From IMG/VR virus record IMGVR_UViG_3300028177_000006, positions 1 to 60,289 of that record: a stretch of 60,289 nucleotides of DNA. The stretch is one strand, 5' to 3'. The notes under the pieces were generated by a model. It had not been told where the DNA came from and made no database searches. It worked only from the letters and a program-made list of their open reading frames with translations. This DNA comes from a virus. The position numbers and the translations under genes were made by a program. How positions within the stretch are numbered: position 1 is the stretch's first letter; each line of letters starts with the position of its first letter. Positions 40,045 through 48,154 of this stretch are shown piece after piece.

Positions 40045-41173
40045 TCTTTTCTTCATTTTCTTCATAAAAATCTGCAGCCTCTCCGATGCGCTTATCGAAC
40101 TTCATGATGACTTCTTCATCCATGACCTCCATGACGTTCTTGCGGAACTCAGGCTCCTGTAGACGCTCGGTCCACTTGGAGGCTTGGAACTTGGGTCCAA
40201 CAGCTTCGCCACTTGCATCAAGCAACGAGAACCATGCGCCGGCACGGGCTAGCCGTGGCGAGCCGTTGATTGCATCAAACCAACTTTCCTCGTCTTGGAC
40301 ACCAATAGCGTCACCCCATAAAATACGGAAGTTACACTGGCGACCCTGAGTACCGAAGCGAGACTTTTCAAGCTTCACCTTGACCTCGGAGCCAATGCGG
40401 AAGCCCTTATCGTCAGTGACGAAAGACGCTTTTGCCTTGCGACCGGTTAGCCAGATGCGTAGCGAGTACGCATAGATCATAGCCTTGCCGCCGGGAGTCA
40501 TGTACGGAGTTGTCATAGCCTCGGATGGCGAGCGAGTGATATTGGTCTTAAGCTGGTTAAGAACAAGAAACGTACTCTGCGAGTTGGCGATAGGGACAGT
40601 CAGCTTGGACATACCCTTAGCCAGAATGCGAGCCTTCACTGCCATAGATGACAGCGGATTGAAGTCTCCCTCAACATCTGATACAGACGGGGTGAGAGCC
40701 AGCGAGTCCCAGATGAATAGCATGCGGTTGTCGTTCGATCCCAATAACTCTTCAATAGTCTCCAGAACAAACTCAACAGAGGTTGCCTGAACATACAAAA
40801 GGTTATTAAGATCGCAGCCGGCGCGCTCAAGGAATGTTGGGTCAATAGCAGACTCGCTATCAAAATAGATAACGTCAATACCCATGTCTTGAGCATTGGC
40901 TGCAACCTGTGCTGCCATGTAGCTCTTACCGGTCGATTCTAGTCCCGCAATCTCGGTGACCTTACCAACCGGAATGCCAGCCAATCGCCCACGGCATGTA
41001 ATGGAGTCAAGCCAGCGGGAGCCGGTGCGGATCCATTCCTTCACCTCCGTTGGATTATCTTCCTTAAGGTCGTGGGCTACGTTCTGACCAGCCTTCTTGT
41101 TGATTAGATCGCGCATGTCTTTAATGGAAAGCTTGCCAGCCCCATTGGATTTCTTACTTCGTGCCATTCTCAA
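40037..41173 (-). CDS. recA: RecA/UvsX recombinase
   Basis: 378 residues. EIAGLESTGKS near 75-85 is the Walker A, DVIYFDSESAID near 102 and RMLFIWDSLAL near 150 hold the catalytic Glu and Walker B, and VLNQLKTNI near 206 is the L2-region motif. A TTG at 41173 lies six bases from GGAG; the ATG two codons later is possible. The acidic C-terminus is typical. ATP-dependent strand exchange in recombination-driven replication. Preceded by a sigma70 promoter. Confidence 0.92.
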   Translation of the reverse strand: MRMARSKKSNGAGKLSIKDMRDLINKKAGQNVAHDLKEDNPTEVKEWIRTGSRWLDSITCRGRLAGIPVGKVTEIAGLESTGKSYMAAQVAANAQDMGIDVIYFDSESAIDPTFLERAGCDLNNLLYVQATSVEFVLETIEELLGSNDNRMLFIWDSLALTPSVSDVEGDFNPLSSMAVKARILAKGMSKLTVPIANSQSTFLVLNQLKTNITRSPSEAMTTPYMTPGGKAMIYAYSLRIWLTGRKAKASFVTDDKGFRIGSEVKVKLEKSRFGTQGRQCNFRILWGDAIGVQDEESWFDAINGSPRLARAGAWFSLLDASGEAVGPKFQASKWTERLQEPEFRKNVMEVMDEEVIMKFDKRIGEAADFYEENEEKSE

Positions 41174-41197
41174 TTTATTCTCCTGAGTTGTGATACT

Positions 41198-41226
41198 ATA
41201 GTACCATAGATTGTTTGGTTTGTCGA
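41198..41226 (-). promoter_or_regulatory. Sigma70 promoter for recA
   Basis: Minus strand: TCGACA, 17-base spacer, TACTAT. One mismatch in the -35 from TTGACA. Located in the 62-base gap before recA. Confidence 0.72.
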
Positions 41227-41235
41227 GAGGTTTTT

Positions 41236-42291
41236 TTATCTAACTGCAAAGACAGTCCAAGAAACTCCCAGACTTGGATCATCATACATTCTTTCGCCGA
41301 CTTTATAATGGGTCCGATTTGAATTTGAATATGTCGTACGCACTTTAGTAATTGGGCGAAGGCGGAACTTGATATTGACATTAGGATCAGTGATATAATA
41401 TTCTACGACTTCATCAATCGACTGAGTTTTCGCTAGAATATTTTGAAGGTCTGCAGGGTCGGTGATGCCGGGAGGTACATCAGCTATCAACACGGCATCT
41501 GCTCTCGCTGGATTCGTTTCCGCGCCGGCACACACAAGCGTTAAAAAGCTGCGGTAAGACTCACCCAACACATCAGACAAATGAAGGTAAATGTTTTTTA
41601 TTTTAAAAGAATTTTTCAGTAGCCCGTTCTTCCCAAAGGCTTCTGACACCGCCAAAGCTTGATGTGCTGCTCCATCTTTAGCCAGTGGGGAGGGGAAAGA
41701 GTACGAAGGGTCTGCTGCAGTCACAATCGAAAGGAATTGGTCCTTCTCTTCTTGGATCACAGATGCTTGTTCCGCTGTGATCTTTGCCAACTGCTCCTTC
41801 ATGTCGTTTACAAGAATGTTACGAGCATCTTCCTCCAAGCCGACCTCGACAAGTTTTGCACGAAATTTAGCTTCATCCATCCGATTTTCTAAAAATCCAA
41901 AGTTTTCTTTCTTCATGCTTAGACCGATAGCGCCGCCGTCAGCTAGCACAAGGTTAATGTCTGCCTTTGGCTCTGGCTTGCCGCCGCCCATTTGTTTAGC
42001 GCCCACAACCATTTGCTCGCCCAAACTGCCAATGGTCATCGGAACAGGTTGACCACCGTTCGCGTTCACAACGCTATTAACAGCAGCAACTAAGTTTCTC
42101 TCGCTATCCTGCCCAGACATTTGCTCTTGAAGTGACTCGGCTTCTGGAGCCAGAGAGCCAAAATCATCGCAACCAATGGCAGAATCACAGATAGCAACTT
42201 CATCGTCTGCACCTGTTCCCAAATCTAACATTTCACCAGCCTCTTGCTCTTCTGTTAAGAATCTGCGCCAGCCTTCCATAATAGGTTTCAT
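41236..42291 (-). CDS. Capsid-targeted-like protein with possible nuclease segment
   Basis: 352 residues from ATG 42291 (MKPIMEGWRRFLTEEQE). The W-x-x-F-L-x-E start resembles the T4 capsid-targeting peptide; cleavage after FLTE is predicted. An acidic Asp/Glu-rich stretch follows. About residues 110-150, KADINLVLADGG then AIGLSMKKENFGF give a D...S-x-K-K pattern like degenerate PD-(D/E)XK nucleases. I find no firm family. It sits between recA and Dam2, but the tag suggests packaging and injection. Confidence 0.55.
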   Translation of the reverse strand: MKPIMEGWRRFLTEEQEAGEMLDLGTGADDEVAICDSAIGCDDFGSLAPEAESLQEQMSGQDSERNLVAAVNSVVNANGGQPVPMTIGSLGEQMVVGAKQMGGGKPEPKADINLVLADGGAIGLSMKKENFGFLENRMDEAKFRAKLVEVGLEEDARNILVNDMKEQLAKITAEQASVIQEEKDQFLSIVTAADPSYSFPSPLAKDGAAHQALAVSEAFGKNGLLKNSFKIKNIYLHLSDVLGESYRSFLTLVCAGAETNPARADAVLIADVPPGITDPADLQNILAKTQSIDEVVEYYITDPNVNIKFRLRPITKVRTTYSNSNRTHYKVGERMYDDPSLGVSWTVFAVR

Positions 42292-42296
42292 TGTCA

Positions 42297-43142
42297 TTAC
42301 CCTATAATTAGTAGTTCGGATGAGGAACCCATTGTTTTTTTGCCAACACATTTGCCATCGACCCACTCGACGTTCTTCATGCCGTATGCCCACTCAGCAG
42401 TGACAAACTTGCGGTTAGAGTATAGATCACGGACCTCTGGACAATCATTGTATGACATTACCCAATCGGATCGGTCGGAAAGCAAGTTATAAAGCGCCAT
42501 ATGGTCAAATCCCGCGTGAAGCCCCCCTGCTTGCCCGTAGAGCATCGCAGCGTCTTCTGGCAGCATGTAGGGTGGGTCAAGGTACAGGAAGGCTCTAGGA
42601 TGCCATGGGAGGCTTGTTTGAAAGTCTGCGTAGTCTACCCTGAAGTTCTCGGCGTTAAACCTGCGTAATCGGTCGATAGACGACTGAGTGAAGCGAGCGT
42701 ATGATGCTCTCTTAGACCAGCCACCAGAAAAGGTAGCGCCTGAGAAGCTAGAGCGATTGATCGCGTAGAACTTTGCCGCCTTCTCGTATGAAAACTTGAA
42801 TGATGGATCTCGCAGTTCTTCACGAAGTTTAATAAAATCGTCTTTGGAACATCCTTCTACAAGTTTAGTAATGTCCTTCTCTTCAATCTCGTACTCCGTG
42901 CGTAGGGCGGTGACCTCATCAGCCAGCCTTTCGTTATCCGCACACAGCGCTTGCCAAAACCAAACAAGAGGCACCAGCTTGTCATAGCCGATAACCTCTG
43001 TACCTCTCGACGCTACCGCCAACTCAACCGAACCGCCGCCAAAGAATGGCGAACACAGACGCGAAACGTCTTCGGGAATGTACGGCAAGATGTGCTTCAC
43101 TGCACGCGATTTGCCGCCGGGATAACGAAGAGGCGTTTTCAT
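42297..43142 (-). CDS. Dam-type adenine-N6 DNA methyltransferase 2 (D12 class)
   Basis: 281 residues. LRYPGGKSRAV at 5-15, CSPFFGGGSVEL at 30-41 and FLYLDPPYML with DPPY at 189-192 are the class motifs, and SYND near 225 follows. More typical than the 2.7 kb enzyme and not beside an endonuclease gene. It may protect against host restriction or mark replicated DNA. Its stop overlaps the next start (TAATG). Confidence 0.9.
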   Translation of the reverse strand: MKTPLRYPGGKSRAVKHILPYIPEDVSRLCSPFFGGGSVELAVASRGTEVIGYDKLVPLVWFWQALCADNERLADEVTALRTEYEIEEKDITKLVEGCSKDDFIKLREELRDPSFKFSYEKAAKFYAINRSSFSGATFSGGWSKRASYARFTQSSIDRLRRFNAENFRVDYADFQTSLPWHPRAFLYLDPPYMLPEDAAMLYGQAGGLHAGFDHMALYNLLSDRSDWVMSYNDCPEVRDLYSNRKFVTAEWAYGMKNVEWVDGKCVGKKTMGSSSELLIIG

Positions 43143-43165
43143 TTAAACTCTGGAAGAAGGATGGC

Positions 43166-43188
43166 GGCAGACTTTTAACCGGTCTGCC
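43166..43188 (-). terminator. Hairpin, copy of the ssb-unit terminator stem
   Basis: Minus strand: GGCAGAC, loop CGGTTAAAA, GTCTGCC, then GCCATCCTTCTTCC. The stem is identical to the one at 43630-43652, with a single change in the loop. The downstream tract is pyrimidine-rich but poor in T, so it may be weaker. Confidence 0.6.
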
Positions 43189-43199
43189 AGCGGCTTTGA

Positions 43200-43484
43200 C
43201 TACTCTGTGGTAGTCCCAGTGGTGGATGCGCCCGTAGCCGCACCGACCTCGCCATCTTCAGTCACCGTTGTCCCCTCAGTAGTCGTATTGGGGGTAACAG
43301 CCGTAGAAGGCGTGTTTGCTACATTGGTGGTTGTATCACCAGTGGTGATGGTCGCCGCCGTTGTTTCGGTAGTTACGATATCATCGCCGGTCACGGCTTG
43401 CCAGCCAATAACCACGGCACCAATAACGATAGCCACAATCACACCTTGAACTCTCCTATCGGAGAAAGAAAAAAGATTAGCCAT
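43200..43484 (-). CDS. Thr-rich single-pass membrane protein (94 aa)
   Basis: MANLFSFSDRRVQGVIVAIVIGAVVIGWQAV, then a Thr/Ala/Gly/Glu-rich tail with TTTxx repeats. One TM segment at about 12-32. The tail is low-complexity, like an extracytoplasmic, possibly glycosylated stalk. Start ATG 43484 directly follows the lipoprotein stop. The pair is bounded by hairpins on both sides. Function unknown; envelope location inferred. Confidence 0.66.
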   Translation of the reverse strand: MANLFSFSDRRVQGVIVAIVIGAVVIGWQAVTGDDIVTTETTAATITTGDTTTNVANTPSTAVTPNTTTEGTTVTEDGEVGAATGASTTGTTTE

Positions 43485-43485
43485 A

Positions 43486-43605
43486 TTATTCTGCTGCCTC
43501 GCTGCCTGTATCTTCAACCGCTGTATCTTCAGCGGCTGTGTCTTCGTCCTTATCCCCACACGCGAACATTAGCGCGAGAGGGAGAACATAAATAAAGTTC
43601 TTCAT
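43486..43605 (-). CDS. Tiny lipoprotein (39 aa)
   Basis: A 39-codon gene starting at 43605 behind CAGGAGACAAA. MKNFIYVLPLALMFACGDKDED holds a signal sequence with a lipobox ending FAC, so Cys16 would be lipidated. The mature part has Thr, Asp and Glu repeats (TAAEDTAVEDTGSE). Phage lipoproteins of this size often mediate superinfection exclusion by shielding receptors. The sequence fits an outer-membrane or periplasmic anchor; the activity is inferred. Confidence 0.7.
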   Translation of the reverse strand: MKNFIYVLPLALMFACGDKDEDTAAEDTAVEDTGSEAAE

Positions 43606-43629
43606 TTTGTCTCCTGTATAATGAAAAAT

Positions 43630-43691
43630 GGCAGACTTTTGACCGGTCTGCCAGCGGAAAAATGGTGAGGCACCTGATAACCCTGTGCCTC
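43630..43691 (-). terminator. Tandem intrinsic terminators after ssb
   Basis: Two hairpins on the minus strand. GAGGCAC/GTGCCTC (43667-43691) is followed by ACCATTTTTCC. GGCAGAC/GTCTGCC (43630-43652) is followed by ATTTTTCATT. Both stems are perfect 7 bp. They separate the ssb transcript from the lipoprotein gene. Confidence 0.75.
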
Positions 43692-43711
43692 CCTGTGGGA
43701 TGGTTACATTA

Positions 43712-44485
43712 CTATGCGCCCATCAACTCATCAAAGGCGGCGTCAACCGGATCAGTCGTAGTGGTTGACGGCGTGTACTTCTCAGTTTCACTGGAAGAAG
43801 TCTCGGCACTTTGATCTCCCGACAGATACTCATCGAGCATGGCTTCCACTTGCGCGGTAGTCGTGCGCTCAAAGAGCGTGTCGAAGTCGGGAATGTTGCC
43901 CAGAAGTTCTGCGCAGCGCTCATCTCCTCCTACAGCCTCATCGCATAGGGGCGAGGAACGACGACGGGGCGTCAGCTTCGTCTGGGGGAACGTGGCACCG
44001 GGAGGCTTACCATAAGTAAGACTCAAATCGGTACCCGATTCCGCATCAGTAATGTCCCCATATTCTGGGTTCAGTACAAGGCTAAGCAAGGACTCGTAAG
44101 CCATCTTGCCGTAGCCCCATGCACGTACACCAGAATCTTCTTCGCCACGTACGAGTACGGGACTAAAAAACCGCTGACGAGCGAAGAGACCTTTTGCCAT
44201 CTTCTTTGCCTCTGCATCATCGTTTGCCGCTCCTTCCTTCCAGAGTTGGGAGGCAAACTCACACACAGGGCACCCGTCACCGTAGTTGCGCTTGGGGCAC
44301 AAAAACCCACGGTTATTCCCCACGTTATAGTGGAAGAAGAACTCGCGGAAGGGGTCACCATCTTCGGTCGGAACAATGCGGATTGCTTGCTCGCCGTCGC
44401 TGGGACGCCAGAACTTGTTATCGCCGGAATCTTTGTTTTGGAGAGCATCCAGCTTCGCTCTCATTTTGCTAAGGTCAATAGCCAT
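43712..44485 (-). CDS. gp32-like single-stranded DNA-binding protein
   Basis: 257 residues. MAIDLSKMRAKLDALQ resembles the N-terminal cooperative-binding region, HYNVGNNRGFLCPKRNYGDGCPVC near 53-76 is the zinc-associated DNA-binding segment, and the C-terminus is acidic with DAAFDELMGA at the end. Matches T4 gp32-type proteins of T4-like phages. It coats ssDNA and recruits helicase and recombinase. Preceded by a strong sigma70 promoter and a 5'-terminal hairpin. Confidence 0.85.
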   Translation of the reverse strand: MAIDLSKMRAKLDALQNKDSGDNKFWRPSDGEQAIRIVPTEDGDPFREFFFHYNVGNNRGFLCPKRNYGDGCPVCEFASQLWKEGAANDDAEAKKMAKGLFARQRFFSPVLVRGEEDSGVRAWGYGKMAYESLLSLVLNPEYGDITDAESGTDLSLTYGKPPGATFPQTKLTPRRRSSPLCDEAVGGDERCAELLGNIPDFDTLFERTTTAQVEAMLDEYLSGDQSAETSSSETEKYTPSTTTTDPVDAAFDELMGA

Positions 44486-44514
44486 TTTGATTTTTCCTTT
44501 TGTTGGTTATAGTC

Positions 44515-44536
44515 AAGATGATAAATCTCTCATCTT
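44515..44536 (-). promoter_or_regulatory. 5'-leader hairpin of the ssb mRNA
   Basis: Minus strand: AAGATGA, loop GAGATTTA, TCATCTT, a perfect 7-bp stem. It begins about two bases downstream of the expected start of the 44546 promoter transcript and 30 bases before the coding start at 44485. T4 gene 32 is autoregulated by a 5'-leader structure, so an operator or stability hairpin is plausible. Confidence 0.55.
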
Positions 44537-44545
44537 GCTGTATAC

Positions 44546-44574
44546 AGTATAGCTTATTCTGAAGTCAAAGTCAA
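44546..44574 (-). promoter_or_regulatory. Sigma70 promoter for ssb
   Basis: Minus strand: TTGACT, 17-base spacer, TATACT. The -35 lies in the 3' end of the preceding gene. Confidence 0.78.
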
Positions 44575-44840
44575 GAACTTTCTTCACTTTCTTCAAAGGG
44601 GCTATCCACTTCGATCTCTGACACGTCGCCGTCTGCCGTTTTCCAATTAAACATGCGGAATGCGTTCGTGTCCAAATCCCATACCAGTTCCATCCCCTCT
44701 GCGAGAGTGGACTTGCGACCGGTTCCCTTGACCTGAGAAGTGATAAACTTCTCGGGAATGTCGGTCATACGGACAAATCGCATGGTGCGCGAGTCTCCGT
44801 TCTTCTTAGTAAATGTGCCGTTATATGCTTTCATCAGCAT
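44571..44840 (-). CDS. Conserved small phage protein (89 aa)
   Basis: MLMKAYNGTFTKKNGDSRTMRFVRMTDIPEKF, VKGTGRKSTLAEGMELVWDLDTNAFRMFNWK, and an acidic C-terminus (EEVDSPFEESEESS-like). A beta-rich core, conserved in marine phages. AGGAGATCTA precedes the first ATG. Coupled to the upstream gene by TAATG. Function unknown. Confidence 0.68.
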   Translation of the reverse strand: MLMKAYNGTFTKKNGDSRTMRFVRMTDIPEKFITSQVKGTGRKSTLAEGMELVWDLDTNAFRMFNWKTADGDVSEIEVDSPFEESEESS

Positions 44841-45679
44841 TAGATCTCCTGTTGTATCTCAGATGTATTGGCTATTAGATAGCCAAAGTTGTTGGTGTAG
44901 TCAGTAGAGTGAATCCGTACCGAAACGATAGTTTCATCACCTACCATTTTTGCGCTACGTTCGCGCAAAGATGTAAATAGCTTGCCGTCTGTTTCAAGCT
45001 GCTCTTTGTTGATAGCATAAATATAACATCTTTCGTTGATGGTGTCAAGGGGAAAGAACAACTTTTCTTCATTTTTTTCAATATCCACCACGCCGAAGGT
45101 CGAAACCCGGGCTGTTGTCAGCGCTGTTGCTGGTGTGTTGTAGACGGTCTTTGTATTCAGGAAAACGTTTGTCATGTGTATCGTGTCAACGATTAGCTCA
45201 TTTAGACGTTTATAATACCCTATAACGGGCACGTTGTCAAGCACTTCTTCTATCTTTTTGTTATCGACCAGATAAATCTTCTCAAAGATGCCAGACCTTG
45301 CATATTCCTGCAGCACATAATAAGCTGTGCGCTCATGCAGAAGTGCCTCCTTGCTCAGAAGGGAGCGATCCGGCTTGACATAAAGAATATTAATCTTGCA
45401 TCTCTGGATTTGTTCTAGGATCTTTAATGTTGCCGCTGAAACCTTTCCGGCGCCGCAGACGATAAATAGCACTTCGTCGTCTTTCTTTAGTGTTCTAAAG
45501 AACGTCTTAAGGTTTAACGGGTCACCCTCGTAGCCCACTACATTGGCAGACTCAGGAATAGGATAGCAGCCTTTGCCCTTTGTCAGCCCAACGTCAAGCT
45601 TATAAACATTGTATTGTGGATACTGCGCAAACCCGTCTGCGATGTTGCAGCCGGCAGCGCCTAAACCGATGATATTCAT
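44840..45679 (-). CDS. Rossmann-like nucleotide-binding protein, tubulin/FtsZ-like start
   Basis: 279 residues. MNIIGLGAAGCNIADGFAQYPQYNVYKLD has a G-x-G-x-x-G loop and the order of FtsZ's first strand. LFIVCGAGKVSAATLKILEQI near 94 lies where FtsZ has GGGTGTG, but that motif is altered. KIYLVDNKKIEEVLDNVPVIGYY follows. Related proteins are common in marine T4-like phages. It could be a divergent tubulin-like GTPase or a simple dinucleotide-binding protein. Confidence 0.6.
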   Translation of the reverse strand: MNIIGLGAAGCNIADGFAQYPQYNVYKLDVGLTKGKGCYPIPESANVVGYEGDPLNLKTFFRTLKKDDEVLFIVCGAGKVSAATLKILEQIQRCKINILYVKPDRSLLSKEALLHERTAYYVLQEYARSGIFEKIYLVDNKKIEEVLDNVPVIGYYKRLNELIVDTIHMTNVFLNTKTVYNTPATALTTARVSTFGVVDIEKNEEKLFFPLDTINERCYIYAINKEQLETDGKLFTSLRERSAKMVGDETIVSVRIHSTDYTNNFGYLIANTSEIQQEI

Positions 45680-45687
45680 TCTTCACC

Positions 45688-48069
45688 TCAACTATATAAA
45701 AAGTTTTTCCAGTTCTTAACGATAGACTCGTTAGTGGTTTGTGCAGGGGGAGTGTCCATGTCTCCCCGACCAGTAAGACCGTCGCCAACTATGTGACTGA
45801 ACATTGCCTGAATCTTTGCGTCAAGCACCTCTTCGTCTTCCCACTCCTCGATTGTCCACTTCATAGCCTTGACTTGGGCTTCGCTGCTGTGATCATAGCA
45901 GGAAAAGGTCAGAACAAGCCTGATGTTGGCTTCGTCTGTCGTGCGAATCTCTTCGGTGTACACTCTGAAGTCTGGATATTGACGATCATCACCTGATACC
46001 TGTGTACCTGCCCATGCTTTCTCCACCAGCGCTTTGCGTAATGGAATAGTAAAATCTCTGCTCTCCAAGATCGTGCGTGCGTCTTGGACGCTCATGCCTT
46101 CTGGTATAGCAGGATATGCTGTGTGTGAGCCATCAATCTCAGTATACGTCATGGGCTCTTCTTCGTTGGCAGTCATGTCCCATTCGTAGTAATCAGCATC
46201 TCCGTTTTCGATCTCCTGACCCCACTCGTTGATGGTGCCGCCTTCCATAAAGCCGTCGCGCTTAGCCATGCGAGTGATCTCGCCTTTGACGGCATCGTAC
46301 ATGTCATCGATGCGATTTACTTCAATACAGTAATCTTCAAAGCTATCAGGATCATAGACTATTCCTTCCTCTATGATGCCTTCGTTGTCCATATCAATAG
46401 TAAGTCTGATGGTGCCATTGGAGTACTTCAGTAAGCGAGTGCCGTGGCTATCCTGTGCCCAATTCCATTCATAGTCTTGAAGCTCAGCCATCCAGTACCC
46501 GACAGCTTTGCCGTCCTGTGGTAGAGAATCCCATTCGTCTATTTCCCAATCTATATTCATTTCGGCGGCTGCATCGATGTAGAAGCTTTCATCATAGTCT
46601 TCTGTGACTTCTGCTTGGACTCGACATGCTTGATAGCGGTTATTCCAATCGGCGGCTGTGTCGTCGCATTCTTCTTGGGCGTTAGCCATTTGCCCTTGAA
46701 TGAATCTCATGTCCGGAAGCGACTGTTCTGTTTCTTCGTTCTGTCCCATGAGTTCATATTCGATACCGGTCAAGTCTTTTACAAGCTCTTTAATATTATT
46801 ATCCTCGTAGGATCCGCCGTACTTGACCAGCCAGCCATCGTCTGGACTTAATGTTGAAATAACCCCTGACTGGTTTTCTTTAGCCCATGCTTGCACTCTG
46901 TCGCGGAAGCCGGGAATCCTCAAGCCATAGACGCGGCTTTCTGGTACAGCAATCTGTGGTCCGTTTCCGTATTTGGCTGCAGACCTATCAGCGTATGCGC
47001 GAACCTGACGTAAGCGGACGCGGGCTACGGGAAGCATCTCCATAGATAGTCCGACATGGCTACCGCGTATGTCATCCGCAAATATCTCACCATCATATTC
47101 GTGAATATATTTTTCAGCGCCTTCGATAGTCTCGGACCCGGTGGACTCTAATAGCTCCGCAGTTTCCACCACGTAAGCAATAGCGCCATGACCGTGAGCC
47201 TCTGCGACCGCACATTTAAAATAAGACGTATCACCACCTCTAGATGGCGGTGAGTGGCATGACGTAATCCGATTGAAGTCCGACATGCGGATAATGTCAA
47301 CAGGATCCCGTGAAATGATAATGCTGTATTTGTTTTCGGTTAGATTGCCGATGTTCTTCTTAATGTAATCGGCATTCTGCTGCCAGTATACTTGCATTTT
47401 CTTGGCGTCTGCTGAGCTAAGCGTGAGTCCGCCAAGATACATTTGAAGCTGATCGAATAACTGGTCGTACCTCTTCACTTCCTGCTCATCGAGGGCTGCG
47501 GCAATCATCTTTCCTGTAAGCTGACCGGGCTTGTCGAGTGCTCCGTAACCGCCTTGAGTATAGCCAATACTATTTAAGTGATCGAAGACCTTTTGAGAGA
47601 GCGCTTCTCTCTTTGAAGCCAGTTCATAAATCTTTCCGAAAAACTTACCGATCTTCATCTGGACTTTCTTCTTTTTAGGGATGGTGTTCGCTAACGTTGC
47701 GGCATCCTGAAAGCCCAGCGCAGCGACCGAAGCTGAGATACTGCTATCCTTTAACTCTCTTTCGCCCGAAATCAGACCTTTTTCCCAATCTACGTCATAG
47801 CCCGCTTTGCGGAACCCATCGACAAACTTTCCTAAGTCGCTGGAAGTATTCATTGTCGGAAAATCGAGCACAAGGCGCGTTTTGCCTCCAAACAGTTCGT
47901 TAAACGCCAGTTCGTCCGGCTCGAAGCCATCGATGACATCTTGGATAACCGAGATCTCGTCTTCATCCAGTTCTCGGAGCAATTTCCGCTCTGTGTACAT
48001 TTTTGGCTTTTTAGCCGGTTTTGCGGCTTCAGTTAAAAAACTGCGCCAGCTATTTTCATCATAACTCAT
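45688..48069 (-). CDS. Giant putative packaged virion protein, CTS-like tag
   Basis: 793 residues. MSYDENSWRSFLTEAAK has the W-x-x-F-L-x-E tag, and the C-terminus ESIVKNWKNFLYS resembles it. A core near 245-300 (SRDPVDIIRMSDF, ITSCHSPPSRGG, SYFKCAVAEA, GHGAIAYVV), then VPESRVYGLRIPGF and KYGGSYED, matches the 1242-residue gene at 10-13.7 kb in order and position. Two conserved cysteines (SCHS, FKC) and His are candidates for catalysis or metal binding. Predicted to be packaged and injected; function unknown. Confidence 0.62.
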   Translation of the reverse strand: MSYDENSWRSFLTEAAKPAKKPKMYTERKLLRELDEDEISVIQDVIDGFEPDELAFNELFGGKTRLVLDFPTMNTSSDLGKFVDGFRKAGYDVDWEKGLISGERELKDSSISASVAALGFQDAATLANTIPKKKKVQMKIGKFFGKIYELASKREALSQKVFDHLNSIGYTQGGYGALDKPGQLTGKMIAAALDEQEVKRYDQLFDQLQMYLGGLTLSSADAKKMQVYWQQNADYIKKNIGNLTENKYSIIISRDPVDIIRMSDFNRITSCHSPPSRGGDTSYFKCAVAEAHGHGAIAYVVETAELLESTGSETIEGAEKYIHEYDGEIFADDIRGSHVGLSMEMLPVARVRLRQVRAYADRSAAKYGNGPQIAVPESRVYGLRIPGFRDRVQAWAKENQSGVISTLSPDDGWLVKYGGSYEDNNIKELVKDLTGIEYELMGQNEETEQSLPDMRFIQGQMANAQEECDDTAADWNNRYQACRVQAEVTEDYDESFYIDAAAEMNIDWEIDEWDSLPQDGKAVGYWMAELQDYEWNWAQDSHGTRLLKYSNGTIRLTIDMDNEGIIEEGIVYDPDSFEDYCIEVNRIDDMYDAVKGEITRMAKRDGFMEGGTINEWGQEIENGDADYYEWDMTANEEEPMTYTEIDGSHTAYPAIPEGMSVQDARTILESRDFTIPLRKALVEKAWAGTQVSGDDRQYPDFRVYTEEIRTTDEANIRLVLTFSCYDHSSEAQVKAMKWTIEEWEDEEVLDAKIQAMFSHIVGDGLTGRGDMDTPPAQTTNESIVKNWKNFLYS

Positions 48070-48085
48070 GAAATATCCTCTGCCT

Positions 48086-48093
48086 TATAAATA
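48086..48093 (+). promoter_or_regulatory. TATAAATA-type site upstream of a virion-type gene
   Basis: TATAAATA on the plus strand (TATTTATA on the minus, coding strand), just before the gene starting at 48069. The same octamer occurs at 14860-14867 and 51262-51269, each just before a gene. T4 late promoters have this octamer, but read in the direction of transcription, which here would be opposite. Role uncertain. Confidence 0.35.
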
Positions 48094-48154
48094 GTTAACT
48101 AAACCGCAAATCTGGAAATTATAGCGCCGAAAAAAATTTGACATAACGGCGTTA

